Part shown: positions 44,442 to 56,486 of the stretch, piece after piece
How positions within the stretch are numbered: the first letter of the stretch is position 1
How the letters are laid out: each line of letters begins with the position of its first letter
DNA from: Mesostigma viride
Lineage: Eukaryota; Streptophyta; Mesostigmatophyceae; Mesostigmatales; Mesostigmataceae
DNA: 64,000 bases
Assembly: GCA_009746045.1 (NCBI GenBank)
Contig: RPFO01000175.1
Span: 2,663,634 to 2,727,633, forward strand
Direction: 5' to 3'
Position numbers and translations under genes: made by a program
Notes under the pieces: model-generated
Told to the model about the DNA's origin: nothing
Database searches by the model: none
The model's input: the letters and a program-made list of their open reading frames with translations, nothing else

Positions 44442-45400
44442 TGGGTGTCACAACCGATGTCACAAGGTGTGCAGCAGGTATTTCCTTTCAATCCCCGAGG
44501 AAATTATCAACCATTCATCGGCCATTCTGGTCAGGATAGCTAAGAATGGCTAGCGAATAAAAAGGCAGTATCGAGGCTGGAAATTTTAGTGTATGCTCCT
44601 AGGGTCATATATTACTTGCCGTTATTTTTTTTCGCCACAAATTCTGCGGAGTCCTTCCATTTTGGCGTCATTCACAGGTGGGTGCCTGTTTTGTCGCCGA
44701 TTTTCTCTCGACCCCACCTACCTGCAGCAAAAAATTTTCCCGATGAAAGTCGCCCTAACATCTGGTTTTTGACACTAACCGACGCATTTTTTAGTTTTTA
44801 AGGCCTTGACCGAAGCACTTTTTTCATTACCGGCTCAGTTTGCTTTAACCGAGCTGGCGCGATTTTTAATCCAATTTCTAGGCTGGGCCAGGCGTCGCAG
44901 ACCCGTAATCCGTTTTTAAGTGCTTTTGTGCCCGATATCGTGTCTTTTGCAGGCGTTCTTGGCATCAAAGACGCCGTGGCGTCAGGGGCTAAAACGGACC
45001 TCCGCACGTTCGTTAACTGCGGCGAGCATGTCAATGCCGCCAGCAATTTTTGCTGCCGCGTCTGTGAAACGATTGCGATGCAAGACCGTTGTCGACGTGA
45101 CGGAGTGGTATGTGCACATTCAGGTGCGAATTTCTTCGCTGTTGAAACCCCGGCCGGTAGCAGACAAGTATTTCACCGTATCCCCTTTCCCCGAGTCTCT
45201 CTTTTCCGTCATGTTTTCATCTTACGGAAAGCGCGTATAAAGCATCAGTGAGCGACAGTATGATGGCGAGCCGTTTGCTCGCATCAGGGCTGTGCGGCTT
45301 ATTCTAGAGAGAAGCGATCAAGCAGATTTTGCAGCCGGATGTGAGGGAGGGGCCCTGCTGGGGTGGGAATAAACTGCTGTGAGTGACCGATCCACTCCCT

Positions 45401-46260
45401 TCCTCCCTCCCTCCCTCCCTCCCTCCCTCCCTCCCTCCCTCCCTCCCTCCTCCCTCCCTCCCTCCTCCCTCCCTCCCTCCCTCCCTCCCTCCCTCCCTCC
45501 CTCCCTCCTCCTCCCTCCCTCCCTCCCTCCCTCCCTCCCTCCCTCCCTCCCTCCTCCCTCCCTCCCTCTCCCTCCCTCCCTCCCTCCCTCCCTCCCTCCT
45601 CCCTCCCTCCCTCCCTCCCTCCCTCCCTCCCTCCCTCCCTCCCTCCCTCCCTCCCTCCCTCCTCCCTCCCTCCCTCCCTCCCTCCCTCCCTCCCTCCCTC
45701 CCTCCCTCCTCCCTCCCTCCCTCCTCCCTCCCTCCCTCCCTCCCTCCCTCCCTCCCTCCCTCCCTCCCTCCCTCCCTCCCTCCCTCCCTCCCTCCCTCCC
45801 TTCCTCCTCGTGAACTCACTCGTGGACTCACTCACTCGTGGACTCACTCCCTCACCACCACCCACCCACCCACCCACCCACCCACCCACCCACCCACCCA
45901 CCCACCCACCCACCCACCCACCCACCCACCCACCCACCCACCCACCCACCCACCCACCCACCCACCCACCCACCCACCCACCCACCCACCCACCCACCCA
46001 CCCACCCACCCACCCACCCACCCACCCCCCACCACCCACCCACCCACCCACCCACCCACCCACCCACCCACCCACCCACCCACCCACCCACCCACCCACC
46101 CACCCACCCACCCACCCACCCACCCACCCACCCACCCACCCACCCACCCACCCACCCACCCACCCACCCACCCACCCACCCACCCACCCACCCACCCACC
46201 CACCCACCCACCCACCCACCCACCCACCCACCCACCCACCCACCCACCCACCACCACTCA

Positions 46261-46304
<44 letters not shown>

Positions 46305-46439
46305 CTCACGCACGCACTCACTCACTCACTCACTCACTCACTCACTCACTCACTCACTCACTCACTCACTCACTCACTCACTCACTCACTCACTCACTCA
46401 CTCACTCACTCACTCACTCACTCACTCACTCACTCACTT
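45401..46439. repeat. Microsatellite block (CCCT)n, (CCCA)n, (CACG)n, (CACT)n
   Basis: About 400 bp of CCCT with many CCT slips is followed by about 400 bp of nearly pure CCCA (45850-46253), 50 bp of CACG, and 130 bp of CACT. Very long Pro-Ser, Thr-His-Pro and Gly-Trp-Val frames over it are repeat artefacts. Confidence 0.98.
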
Positions 46440-46979
46440 AGTAACTTGCACATGCACCACATGCGCAAGGAGGACACCAAGAGCTTCACCAACCACCGTC
46501 GAAAGCTTGGCTGTGATGCCAAGGGCAAGGGTGTGGGGGTGTCCATGTTGACACAGTGCATGAAGGCTGACAAGGTCAGGCAGAGATTGTGCAGGGAGGT
46601 GCCACTACCTCCTAGCTAGCGATACCGAGATGAGGGCGCGCAAACGCATCAGCGCCATGCCGCGTGTTGAGTAATTTGCAACTACATTACTTGGCATGCT
46701 GTGGGTGCACGTGTAAAATGACCTTTCTAGCCATGCATGCGACAGCTGCCAATATTATGTTCAGCAAGCTCCTCCCTATAATAGAAATTGCGTGAGCATC
46801 CACATGGCCACATGTGCATATTGTCAGCTGTGTCTATATCAATGAACTTTTATGTATGTCTCCTGGACGGGTTGTCTTACATCACTCGTGAATGGTTTCC
46901 ATGTTTTAGTGAGTCATCTTATTTGAGTTGACCAGATTGTCTCCTTGATATTCCACACTGGCAGTTTCGCATCCATGGG

Positions 46980-47530
46980 TAAGAATTTGTAATGGAAACT
47001 GGCAGGTATGGCATTGATAGCTCTACCAAATAGAACATGATCGGCCTGAATTTTTGTGGAATGTCTAAAATCATGATGGCTAAGATGCATGCAAGTTTCC
47101 AGCCTCAACAGAGCACATCTTGTACGGAAACTGCACTGAAATGTGATGAAAAATACGAAAAACGTGCATTTTTGGTAACATTTGTGAGCAAACTGACATC
47201 AAATACCCTCTGATGGTTCTGAATTTTTGTGGAATGTCTAAAATAATGATGGCAAAGATGCATGCAAGTTTCCAGCCTGAACTGAGCACATCTTGTATGG
47301 AAACTGCCATGGAATGTGATGAAAAATACGAAAAACGTGCATTTTTGGTAACATTTGTGAGCAAACTGACATCAAATACCCTATGATGGACCTGAATTTT
47401 TGTGGGATGTCTAGAATAATGATGTTTAAGATGCCTACAAGTTTCCAGCCTCAACCGAGCACAGCTTGTATGGAAACTGCAATGAAATGTGATGAAAAAT
47501 ACAAAAAACGCACATTTTTGCTAGCATTTG
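46980..47530. repeat. 173-bp tandem array, about three units
   Basis: AATTTTTGTGG(A/G)ATGTCTA starts at 47049, 47222 and 47395, exactly 173 bp apart. Units also share GTTTCCAGCCT and GATGAAAAATAC, with roughly 90% identity by eye. Confidence 0.9.
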
Positions 47531-47786
47531 GTGGCATTTTGTTACCAAATGCGGTTGGATGACCATCAGATCTTGTGTACAGTCATTAGTCATGAGTATC
47601 AACTTACTTGCAAACAGCCAGGTCAAGAACTCTTTATTTGCATATTAGAATGTATTTGTTTATATTAAAATCTGGAAAACTGCTAAAAATAGAAATGCCA
47701 AAAATAGGTCAGCTGAGGTCCGGTAAGTCCGGAAAGTTGCAATCCTTCTACTGGTGTCCTGAACATGCTACCTACCAAGATCTAGC

Positions 47787-48866
47787 ATGTTTCGACAATA
47801 TTTGCATCGTACAGGAGTTATAAGGCTGTTTTTTGGCACTTTCAGACCGTTGTGTGCGGAGCATGACGATGGAACGGGCGTAGCACGGCCAACGGGGGAG
47901 GAGACTGAGAGCGCAGTTGATGCGGGGACACCCGTAGGTGATGAAGGGCGGGGGAATAAGAAATCGCACGTGTACGTCAAGGTTAAGGCCCTGACCGAGA
48001 GGGTCAATGCTTTGGAGAACCAACGAAGAATGCCATCCACCCCAGCAAGTGCTGCACCCAGCTCCAGCACTGGCGTTGGCACGGAGCTTCGCCGGCCCGC
48101 TGCGCCTGCCGCGTTGGGGCAACGCGAAAGCTTCAGCGCGGCCCATGGCCAAGTGACAGGACTGCAACCAGCACACCGTCAACAAGAGCCACGCGCGCGC
48201 GCAGTCGCAATGGATGGGCCGAGGCAGCTGGATCGGGAGGGGGAACCGTACGGCGAGCACGGTGTGTACGCGCCGTACGACCAAGGAATGCATGCCCAGC
48301 CTACTGCCGCTGGCAGGCAAGCGGCCAATGCTTATGTATACCATGCCGGCATGTACGATCCACAGCCTGGCGAAGGGTCGGCAGCTGATACACATCAGCC
48401 TTGAGGTCGCGGCACATTGCAACAAACCACCTACGTTGAGAACCCTGAGCCCGTGCAGCATTACAATGACGGCACTTACCGTTATGCCGCAGCCCCCCCT
48501 CTAAGGAGATCTCCAAGGAAGACAAAGCCGAGGCCCCAAATCCCCAAGGCCGCCGGGGAGCAAGACTGGCAACATCATGATGAGGGAGGAGGTTATGCAG
48601 CCAGGGATTCTCATTTCATGGGTCATAGTCATTTTGATGAGCAAGGGACGTGGGCCTACAACGCCCACGTCCGGCCGGCCCCACAACCTGGCACATGCCC
48701 AGGCTCCACCGCGGAAAAGGCCACCCTACTCGCAAGATGTAGACGAGTCGGGGCAACACGATTATTATGGTTCATATTAGATTGGGCATGTATGGTTTTG
48801 ATACGGCATTTGCTTGGCACCAGATTCTGCATTAAAGAAAGCTGTATGCAAATCATTGTCAGGTAA
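47787..48866 (+). CDS. Low-complexity frame with short coiled coil, unknown
   Basis: One frame runs through this interval but for a single in-frame TGA at 48402-48404. It encodes an Ala/Pro/Gln/His-rich protein with a short heptad stretch (VKVKALTERVNALENQ) and a basic patch (RRSPRKTKPRPQ). No family is recognised. It could be an accessory protein of the surrounding transposon, or exons of a gene whose splicing removes the stop. There is no strong evidence that it is expressed. Confidence 0.4.
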
Positions 48867-49109
48867 GTTTAAGCTAATTTATACATTATTTTATCTTGCA
48901 TTTGATATTAAAGAGGCAGAGAGACACAGTTGGCAGATGCAAGTTTGCTAGGCCATGTAATAGGGATTATTGGTCATCCATCATATTCATAAATTTTCTT
49001 TTATTTATACATGGTTGCATAATACATTAATGTTGCGTTAATACTTTGTGGCACTAAACAACAAAATCATGAAATGCTAGTGCTATCGTGTCATATTGTC
49101 ACTATCATG

Positions 49110-49875
49110 CTGTCACGGTGTCACAATGTCACGATGTCACGGTGTCACAATGTCACCTCATGTTAATCAGTGCTTCTGGGCAATGTAATATCATTGTTGC
49201 AACCCCATGGGCGCCACATTACCTTGTGACACCATACAAAATCGTAAAATACTAGCGTTATGGTGCCATCGTGTCACGGTGTCACGGTGTCACGGTGTCA
49301 CGGTGTCACGGTGTCACGGTGTCACGGTGTCACGGTGTCACAATGTCACCTCATGTTAATCAGTGCTTCTGGGCAATGTAATATCATTGTTGCAACCCCA
49401 TGGGCGCCACATTACCTTGTGACACCATACAAAATCGTAAAATACTAGCGTTATGGTGCCATCGTGTCACGGTGTCACGGTGTCACGGTGTCACGGTGTC
49501 ACGGTGTCACGGTGTCACGGTGTCACGGTGTCACGGTGTCACAATGTCACCTCATGTTAATCAGTGCTTCTGGGCAATGTAATATCATTGTTGCAACCCC
49601 ATGGGCGCCACATTACCTTGTGACACCATACAAAATCGTAAAATACTAGCGTTATGGTGCCATCGTGTCACGGTGTCACGGTGTCACGGTGTCACAATGT
49701 CACCTCATGTTAATCAGTGCTTCTGGGCAATGTAATATCATTGTTGCAACCCCATGGGCGCCACATTACCTTGTGACACCATACAAAATCGTAAAATACT
49801 AGCGTTATGGTGTCACGGTGTCACGGTGTCACGGTGTCACGGTGTCACGGTGTCACGGTGTCACGGTGTCACAAC
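49110..49875. repeat. Right subterminal higher-order octamer array
   Basis: Clusters of CGGTGTCA alternate with a conserved spacer that contains CACCTCATGTTAATCAGTGC and ends in CTAGCGTTATGGTG. Spacer copies begin near 49148, 49341, 49541 and 49694. The differing spacing reflects different octamer counts. Confidence 0.92.
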
Positions 49876-49990
49876 ATGTTGGGACAATAACCTACATGCT
49901 TTGGACTTACGAGAGGCCCTAAATAACAAAGTTTGAAAAATCTCAATTTGTAGTAGTGTTCTAGTACAAATCCAGACGAGCTTAGGGTCG

Positions 49991-51250
49991 AGCATCACAT
50001 GCATATGGGCCTGCGCAAACATCAACCGTGCTCTTGCGGTGCGAGTGCCACGGAGGGTGTGACTGCGAGCTGAGGAGTTTTCCCCCGCTTGCGGTGGAGT
50101 TCAGGCACATCGGCAGTAAGGAATGCGGGGACCGGCGACTGCTCCGGTCTATGCACGTCGGCCGGAGTGGTGAATTGTGCCTAACTTACTGCAGCTTCGT
50201 GGAGGAGTTGGCAGGGCGCACTCCAGTGGTCACGCTGGGGCCCTGCTAGTTTTGGGCACTTAACGTGCCATATTATCCAAGTTTCCGGTGTTGATCGACT
50301 TTGCCTGTTTCCTGCGTTGGATAGAGACGGCGGGGCGCACTCTAGTGGACACACTAGGGCCTTGCGGGCACCTGCATGCGTTCGCAGGTGCAGGGGAGGC
50401 GCACTCTAGCGGCCACGCTAGGGCTTCCCCCGCTATACAGCCACTCCAGCGGCGGCCAGGAACGGCCACGTTGCATGGTCGGTTGGCTCACGGCGCGCCT
50501 GTATTTGAGAGGACGCGTACAGCTGTCGGTAGTGAGGCGATGGATCAGATTCTCCTGGTGCACGCCCTCGCTTCTGAGCATGGAGCCTGCACTGCATGCT
50601 GTGCCTCACAGTCGTCGACGCTAGTAGTACTCTTAATCGTCGTGTGATCACGCGCATCAGTCGCGCTGTAAGACTGGGCTTCGGCTGGATGGGATACATG
50701 ACTGGCCACCTCGTCGGCCGGATCATCAAGTTGTATGCATGAAAAATATTCCCTCCTGCTGACAGTCCCGATTGGCTATATAAAGAGTTGCCCTTGCGTG
50801 GCAAGTCTGGGGGGACCTGGTTTCACTGGCCCGTTGGTGCACAAGGGCTGGGACATAGTACCCCTATGGTCAACATTTCATCAAGTTTGAGGCTGCTCAG
50901 GACCTCAGGACTGGTTGCGCGGGATTACATGGACTGTGCATTATTATGTGGATGGGATAGGGCACGCGGTGGCGCCCCCTAAGGTGGTTCCAGTGGATCG
51001 GCGCGTCAACAACGGCGGTCGCTGAGATGGTTGTGAGAGTTTTATGACGGATGGCGGAATGATCCTGTCATCCTGTTTCATGCTACTACGTCAGGGTTGG
51101 TCCTGTGTATCAACCTCTAGAGGAATTGGTATTACTAACCCGCGGGTGAACCGGGGTTGGGACATAGTACTCTTATAGTAGCGTAGCTTACTTGTTTCCT
51201 TTCTATCTCTTGTACGGTAGGGACTACCGACCCCCGTGGGGGGGGAGGAG
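49991..51250. other. 3' internal region of the LTR element, polypurine tract at the end
   Basis: No protein family seen. Three copies of a phrase GGCGCACTC(C/T)AGTGG, then CAC(A/G)CT(A/G)GGGC, occur near 50216, 50334 and 50398. The G-rich purine tract GTGGGGGGGGAGGAG at 51236-51250 abuts the 3' LTR. Confidence 0.6.
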
Positions 51251-51919
51251 TGTTACGTCCCGGCCCTTTTGGACGGACGTAACAATGGAATAAATTATGT
51301 AGTTTGACTTGTTGTCATAGTCCGTAGGACTTTGGGACTCATTTCGGGACTTAATTTGGGAATTGTCCCTTGGTCAGGACTTTTGGTATGGAACTATGAC
51401 AGTTTGTGTGATTCGGACCAGTTATTTTGGGCCTAGGTTGTTGTATGCGTGTATCTTCTAGGGGCCGGTGCAGTCGCGCCGCGCTGCGTACTTTATAGCT
51501 AGTTGAGATATTGTACCCATGCGTGGATTCTGTAGGCGAGGGTCGATGTCGACCCGAGGATCTTGTGTGGACTGCATGCTTTGGAAGGTCGGCGCCATGT
51601 CGGCGCCCCTTGCCAGCGTAGTGGCAGACCTAGGTGAAATTGGTCCGAGGACGAGAGTCTCGTCCTCTTGGTTTGATGAATGATAAGTGCGAATACGCCT
51701 ACACATTAAACCTGGGGCAACTATCCATTTGTAATTGGTATTGCTAGCCATTATAAGTGTGTATTAAGTAGCTTGGCATCAAGTCGCGGTGCCAGATATC
51801 TCACGACCCCAGTCGTGAAGCGCAATCTGCATTAGGCCACCTTGAATCTTCCTAATTCCGGCATGGTAGATCTTTCGCTACGTAGCTCAGGCTAGGAGTG
51901 TCTGGGCTGGGACGTAACA
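51251..51919 (+). repeat. 3' LTR
   Basis: A 669-bp repeat with TGTTACGTCC at its start and the reverse-complementary GGACGTAACA at its end. It is nearly identical to 28579-29247. Confidence 0.93.
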
Positions 51920-54576
51920 GTAGCATGCCATTCCGTGATGCGCATCGCCAGATTCCTGGCAGCTTTCAGTGATTTTATCTAGGTTGCATCGCTGGGACGT
52001 GTCAAATCATGAGCCGTGGCATGTTGGCAAGTTGTCAGGGATTTGTCGAGTGGTTTCTTGGAAGGAGTTTGGTAAAAACACTCAGTTTTGTATGAATATT
52101 GACGCAGCCTTTCTTAGCAGCGGTTTCAGTGTGCTTACAGTGTAGAGGCTCACAAGGTTGAGGTTGTTTCTTAGCAAACAATTGCGCTGAAAAGAAAAGC
52201 TATAGTGGGCGTTCTGAGGGGCATATTGCATGGGTGGAACTGCATGTAGGTAGGGGATACCGTTGTTTTCTTGGCCTCTCTCCCACTGAATTATGAGACA
52301 GCCCTGTCATATGCTAGCAACTCTCTGCTGAGATGCCATGTGTACACCAGCTATAGCCTAGCCACATACCCTCCACCCCATATGTCATGCAGGCCTTCTA
52401 GGCCCTCTCCTCAAGCCCCCTCTGGGTGCCTGTGCTTGTTAAGGAGGCATGAACCATCATGGCGGTGCAGGTGCACCTTGTGCACCCAGAGCAGGTGACA
52501 GTTGTACATCCTCCACCTGCAGGTTGTAGCCCTGATTGTATTACAAACCCATAGATGCCCCTTTCTCAGGGCTATGTGTTACATATGCTCCCAACGGAGC
52601 TATGATTTTAATTAATTAATTAATTAATGCTAGCAAGGCAAAGTAACCATGGTAAGAAGCCCTGGCACGCAGCATTTATGATTAGTATGCTTTCTCTGTG
52701 GACTGTATGTTGTTCCCCTTGGTTGGGCAATCAGTGGATATGGCTTTCTAGGGTGTATTTGCATTGGACACCTTGGTTTTGGTATGATGATCACAGCATA
52801 CGCCTAGAATTTGCTTCAGAAGTGCTGGCTAGACATGTAGAGCTACCTGCCTTGTTGCTGTGCACACACCCATGAGGTTGCCCGTGCCAAGGTAAGGCAA
52901 GGGCACATGAGGTGCCCAGCCACCTCCTTGTACGTTGTGCTCGAATTGGGCATGGTCTGGAGCCATTTGGATGGCATAGAGAGTGTTAGTGTGCCGTAAT
53001 ACTCACTATTGCCTTCCTTAGCGGCTGCACAGGTGGCCAACTGCCAAACGCTATAACTTCCACGTTTGTACTCAGAATGAGCTCAAACTTTGTGGGATTG
53101 TGTATGCCCATGTCTAGTATTTGTGTATATCTCCCCAGGGTCAAATTGTGTGTCTATGATTTGTTTTATTTTTTTCAGCCCAAAAAAGTACCTCTTTGGG
53201 GGGGAAATTAATAACTGATGAAATACTCACCATTTTGGGGTGCCAATTAGGTGGAAAATTTGCAAACTGGGGCAACTAAATGGGAATACATTGAAACATG
53301 CAAAAAGATGCCCCCATTGTCCTAGGCAGAATGTGCCATAAATAGCGTCTTTTGCTATTTTTAGCACAATACGAGCGTGTAACTGTGCATACCACCCTCA
53401 ACAAGTGGTGGGATGGACCCCCATACATCCTATTTACTTGCCAAAATCATGTCTTGGGTCCCCCCAGGTCAACAGTACATGTTATTCCATGGTATGGTTT
53501 CAGGGGGGCTGGCACCTCACCTTAAAAATAACGCTTATTAAAATTGAAGGGCCACCACGATTGCAAAACTCCTGGCATTCGCAGCACTGGGTCGTCGCCT
53601 GGCATTCGCAGGACTGGGCCCATTTTACTCCGACTTAATTTTTAGTCTCGACTTTTAAAACCCATTTACGCCCAAGTCAACACTGGATCCAACTGACTGA
53701 CTGACTGTGTGTGCTGCAATTCTGGTGACACTTGGCAGCAAATTTGGCGTGTGGTCAAAGGGTGTACCTGGACCTTTGTTGAGTGCCCAGTGCCCACGCA
53801 GTCGATCGTGGGGTCATGACCTGCGAATTTGCAGCTGTTTCGCTGTTTACCGATTGAGTACGTGACAATGCTCTCTGAAAAGGAGGGTTGCCCCTCCAGT
53901 CAAAGTGGCTGTTCCGAGGCCGATACCGTCGTCCCGATTTTGGATGGGAGCGTGCACTTTGCTCCTACCAAAACAGGATCTGTCGTTTCATAAGATTTGG
54001 GGGAGGGAACCCCCAGGGCATTTTTTACAGCCGTCGTCCAAGTGGCCGGCGGGAAGGAGCTCCCAGTTTTCTCCGGTTTTAATGTCGGTCGTCAGCCAGT
54101 AGGGATGGGGGAAAGCGACCAGATCATGCGGCGCCGTGCAGCTGACTGGCTCTTACTTGTCGTTGAGTAGGCCATTGTCAGTATACCGTCACAGATCATA
54201 CTTATGGAGGCTCGAACCATGCACTCGCCTCGCCAGCAGCCGTTCAGTTTGGTTGCTGGCGGTCACATTAACAGGGTGCCGAATGTTACTGCATCGGCAA
54301 AAGGTCTGTGTACGGCGGCAAATAAGTAAAATGCAGTAGATCATAGTATATATGCTAGAGATTAGTAGAATCTAGCTGTACTCCACAGTGAGTGGGGAGC
54401 ACTCCTCTGTTAAACGAGTTGGACAGCGGCCACGTTGGATGGGGCTCGGCCTATCCGCAGCGACAGCGGGAGCAACGTTCCCCGTTTAAACCGTGCATTT
54501 CTCCTGATCACCCGGGCTGGCGCCGGCGGCCCCTCTATCTTCCGGCGTATCCATAACTATGCCAGCTGCCTGTTGG
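51920..54576. other. No gene seen; diverged dispersed repeat at 52313-52627
   Basis: 52313-52627 is a diverged inverted copy of 22096-22355 and ends in a TTAATTAATTAATTAA tract (52608-52627). The rest is low in coding signal. The sequence immediately before 54577 has no similarity to the equivalent position in the second NRPS module, so the synthetase homology starts abruptly. Confidence 0.5.
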
Positions 54577-56486
54577 GGGAAGGCCTAGTTTGGGTGATCA
54601 CGGTGTTGTCAAACCCAAGCGTTGCAGAGCTGGCGGCGGAGATGGTGTGTGGGAGGCAGGTGACGCGGGCGCATGTGGTAGAGCCACCTTTGCAGCCCCT
54701 CCGTGGAGACAAGCCCAGCGCGCTTCCTCCCGTGTCGTATGGGCAGGAGCAGATGCTGGCCATGGCATTACACGATCTGGACCCGGCCAGCCCTGCCTAC
54801 AGCATGGGACTCTGGTGGAGTGTGGTTGGGCATGTGGATGTCGACATATTGCGGCGGAGCATGCAGGTGGTGGTGGCACGACATGAAGCGCTTCGGACCC
54901 ACTATGCGATGCCAGCAATGCAGGCAGCTTCCCAGGGTGCACCAGGGGCTGTCCAGGTGGTTGTGCCTCCTGATGACTTTGTGCTCCCATTTGAGGTGGT
55001 GGATGCAGGGGATGGCGACCAAGGGCTGTGGGCCTCCTCCACAAGGAGGCCTCGACACCTTCACCCCTACACAGGGCCCCTGGTGCGCTGCCTGCTGGTG
55101 AAGAGGGGTGACCGCTCCAGTGCCCTCATGGTGAACATGCACCATTCGGTGAGTGATGGCCTCTCAGGGGTGCTCCTCATCCGTGAGCTCTGCCACAGCT
55201 ACTCGTCAATTATGAAAGGTGGCGAGTTGTGCTTGCCCCCGTTACCTGTGCAGTACAGCGACTATGCGGTGTGGCAGCGGCGTTGGTTGGAGGAGACGGG
55301 CGAGATGGCTGCCCAGCTGGCATACTGGAAGGGCCAGCTGGCAGGCGCGCCCCAACTCCTGGAACTGCCGACCGACAATCCGAGGGCAAAGGTGCAGAGC
55401 TTTGCAGGTGGCTCTGTGCATGTGAGGTTGGATGAGGGGTTGGTCCAGAGCCTGAGGGCTGTGGGGGCGCAGCACGGTGCAAGTTTTGTTATGGTGCTGA
55501 CAGCATTGTGGGCTGCTCTGCTGGGTCGCTGCAGCCGGCAGGATAAGGTGGTGGTGGGCACACCCTGGAATGGGCGCAACACGTCAGAGGTGCAGCACCT
55601 GATCGGGTATTTCATCAACCCGCTGGCCCTCTGTGTGGATGTGGACAGCGCACTGCCCTTCTCCCGCATGGTGCAGCACGTGCGCGATGTGGTCCTGACC
55701 GCCATGGAGCATGCGGACGCGCCCTTCCACAAGGTGGTGGAGGCTGTTGGTTCAAACGGGGTGGTTGGCCACAACCCCATCTTCCAATCCATGGTGGTGC
55801 CCAGCGATTTTGCAGATGGAAACCCCTTGCCCTTGGGTCCCGACTGCCTGCTACACCCTCAATTTGTCCAGCAAGGCAGCTCCACCTCAAAGATGGATGT
55901 CTCCTTGGTGCTCACTGGAGACCCTGGCTCTGCTGACCAGCTGCTTCTGCTCGAGTACCGGACGGACCTGTGGTGTGAGGCCAGCATGCAGCGGCTGGGC
56001 CAGCAGCTGGTGTGCCTGGCCAGCAGCGCCGTGGCATCCCCCGAGACGCCGGTGGGCCGCCTGCCGATGATGACCGAGGCGGAGCGCAGGCGGGTGGTGG
56101 AGGAATGGAACGCTACGGACACGGCCTTTGCTTGTGCTGGCAAGTGCTTGCACGAGCTGTTTGACGAGCAGGCGTCTCGCACGCCGGACCACGTGGCGGT
56201 TGAGACGGAGACTGAGCAAGTGAGCTACTGTGAGCTGCAGCAAAGGGCGGACGCCTTGGCTTGCATTATTCAGGATACCGGCGTGGTGGTGGGTGGCAGG
56301 GTTGGCCTGTGCCTCAAGGGCTGTGTGGAGATGGTGGTGGGTATGCTGGCCATCCTCAAGGCAGGGTGTGCGTACGTGCCGCTGGACCCCGACTACCCGG
56401 CGGAACGTGTGCAGGGTATGCTGGAGGATGCTAACGTTAGCATCCTCCTCACGAGCCCGCACCAGCGACCCCCATGGGGTGCTGAT
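54577..56486 (+). CDS. NRPS part 1: end of a carrier domain, condensation C1, start of adenylation A1
   Basis: Homology begins inside the last helix of a carrier domain (TVLSNPSVAELAAEM). A full condensation domain follows (about 54720-56060), with the catalytic HHxxxDG motif as MHHSVSDG at 55138-55161, plus YWKGQLAGAPQLLELP and VVVGTPWNGRN. The A1 start follows, with LKAGCAYVPLDPDYP (56359-56403). Condensation domains join the upstream carrier-bound acyl or peptidyl unit to the next amino acid. There is no ATG or leader: the preceding module is absent, so this is a 5'-truncated gene or a distant exon. The frame closes with a TGA at 56499-56501. Conserved coding resumes one frame over at about 56486 (YVRHLKQLEV), consistent with one missing base and not with an intron, because only a few bases separate the two. 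Confidence 0.85.

Larger units (their letters stand above)
42942..49987. mobile_element. 7-kb TIR DNA transposon, superfamily unassigned
   Basis: An inverted terminal repeat of about 32 bp beginning CCCTAAGCTCGTCTGG (42942) matches the reverse complement ending at 49987. It is flanked on both sides by TCG (42939-42941 and 49988-49990), a 3-bp target duplication. Inside each end lie arrays of the octamer CGGTGTCA, in opposite orientation at the two ends, as subterminal repeats. The interior holds a Cys-rich frame (43536-43940, -), a perfect palindrome, about 1 kb of microsatellites, a 173-bp tandem array and a Pro/Gln-rich frame (47787-48866, +). No catalytic DDE/DDD core was recognised, so it may be non-autonomous. 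A 3-bp duplication is compatible with EnSpm or Harbinger relatives, but the ends match neither canon. Confidence 0.82.
28579..51919 (+). mobile_element. LTR retrotransposon carrying nested insertions
   Basis: Two 669-bp direct repeats (28579-29247 and 51251-51919) differ at only a handful of sites, so the insertion is young. The right copy starts TGTTACGTCC and ends GGACGTAACA. Just inside the left LTR is TGGTTATCGGAG, a plausible initiator-tRNA primer site. Just before the right LTR is a G-rich polypurine tract. Gag-like and retropepsin-like remains lie at 30374-33165. No reverse transcriptase, RNase H or integrase of its own was found, so the copy is incomplete. It was enlarged by a LINE with a tandem array (33640-41 kb) and a DNA transposon (42942-49987). 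No matching target duplication is visible at its outer ends. Gypsy or Copia cannot be decided without pol. Confidence 0.85.

Noticed and set aside
45299-46619. Frames of up to 352 codons of Pro/Ser, Thr/His/Pro or Gly/Trp/Val
   Set aside because: Products of the CCCT/CCCA/CACG/CACT microsatellite block, with no flanking protein family.
49110-49875. CRISPR-like array of short repeats and spacers
   Set aside because: The octamers are directly adjacent with no unique spacers, and the long spacer is itself repeated. The setting is a eukaryotic transposon.
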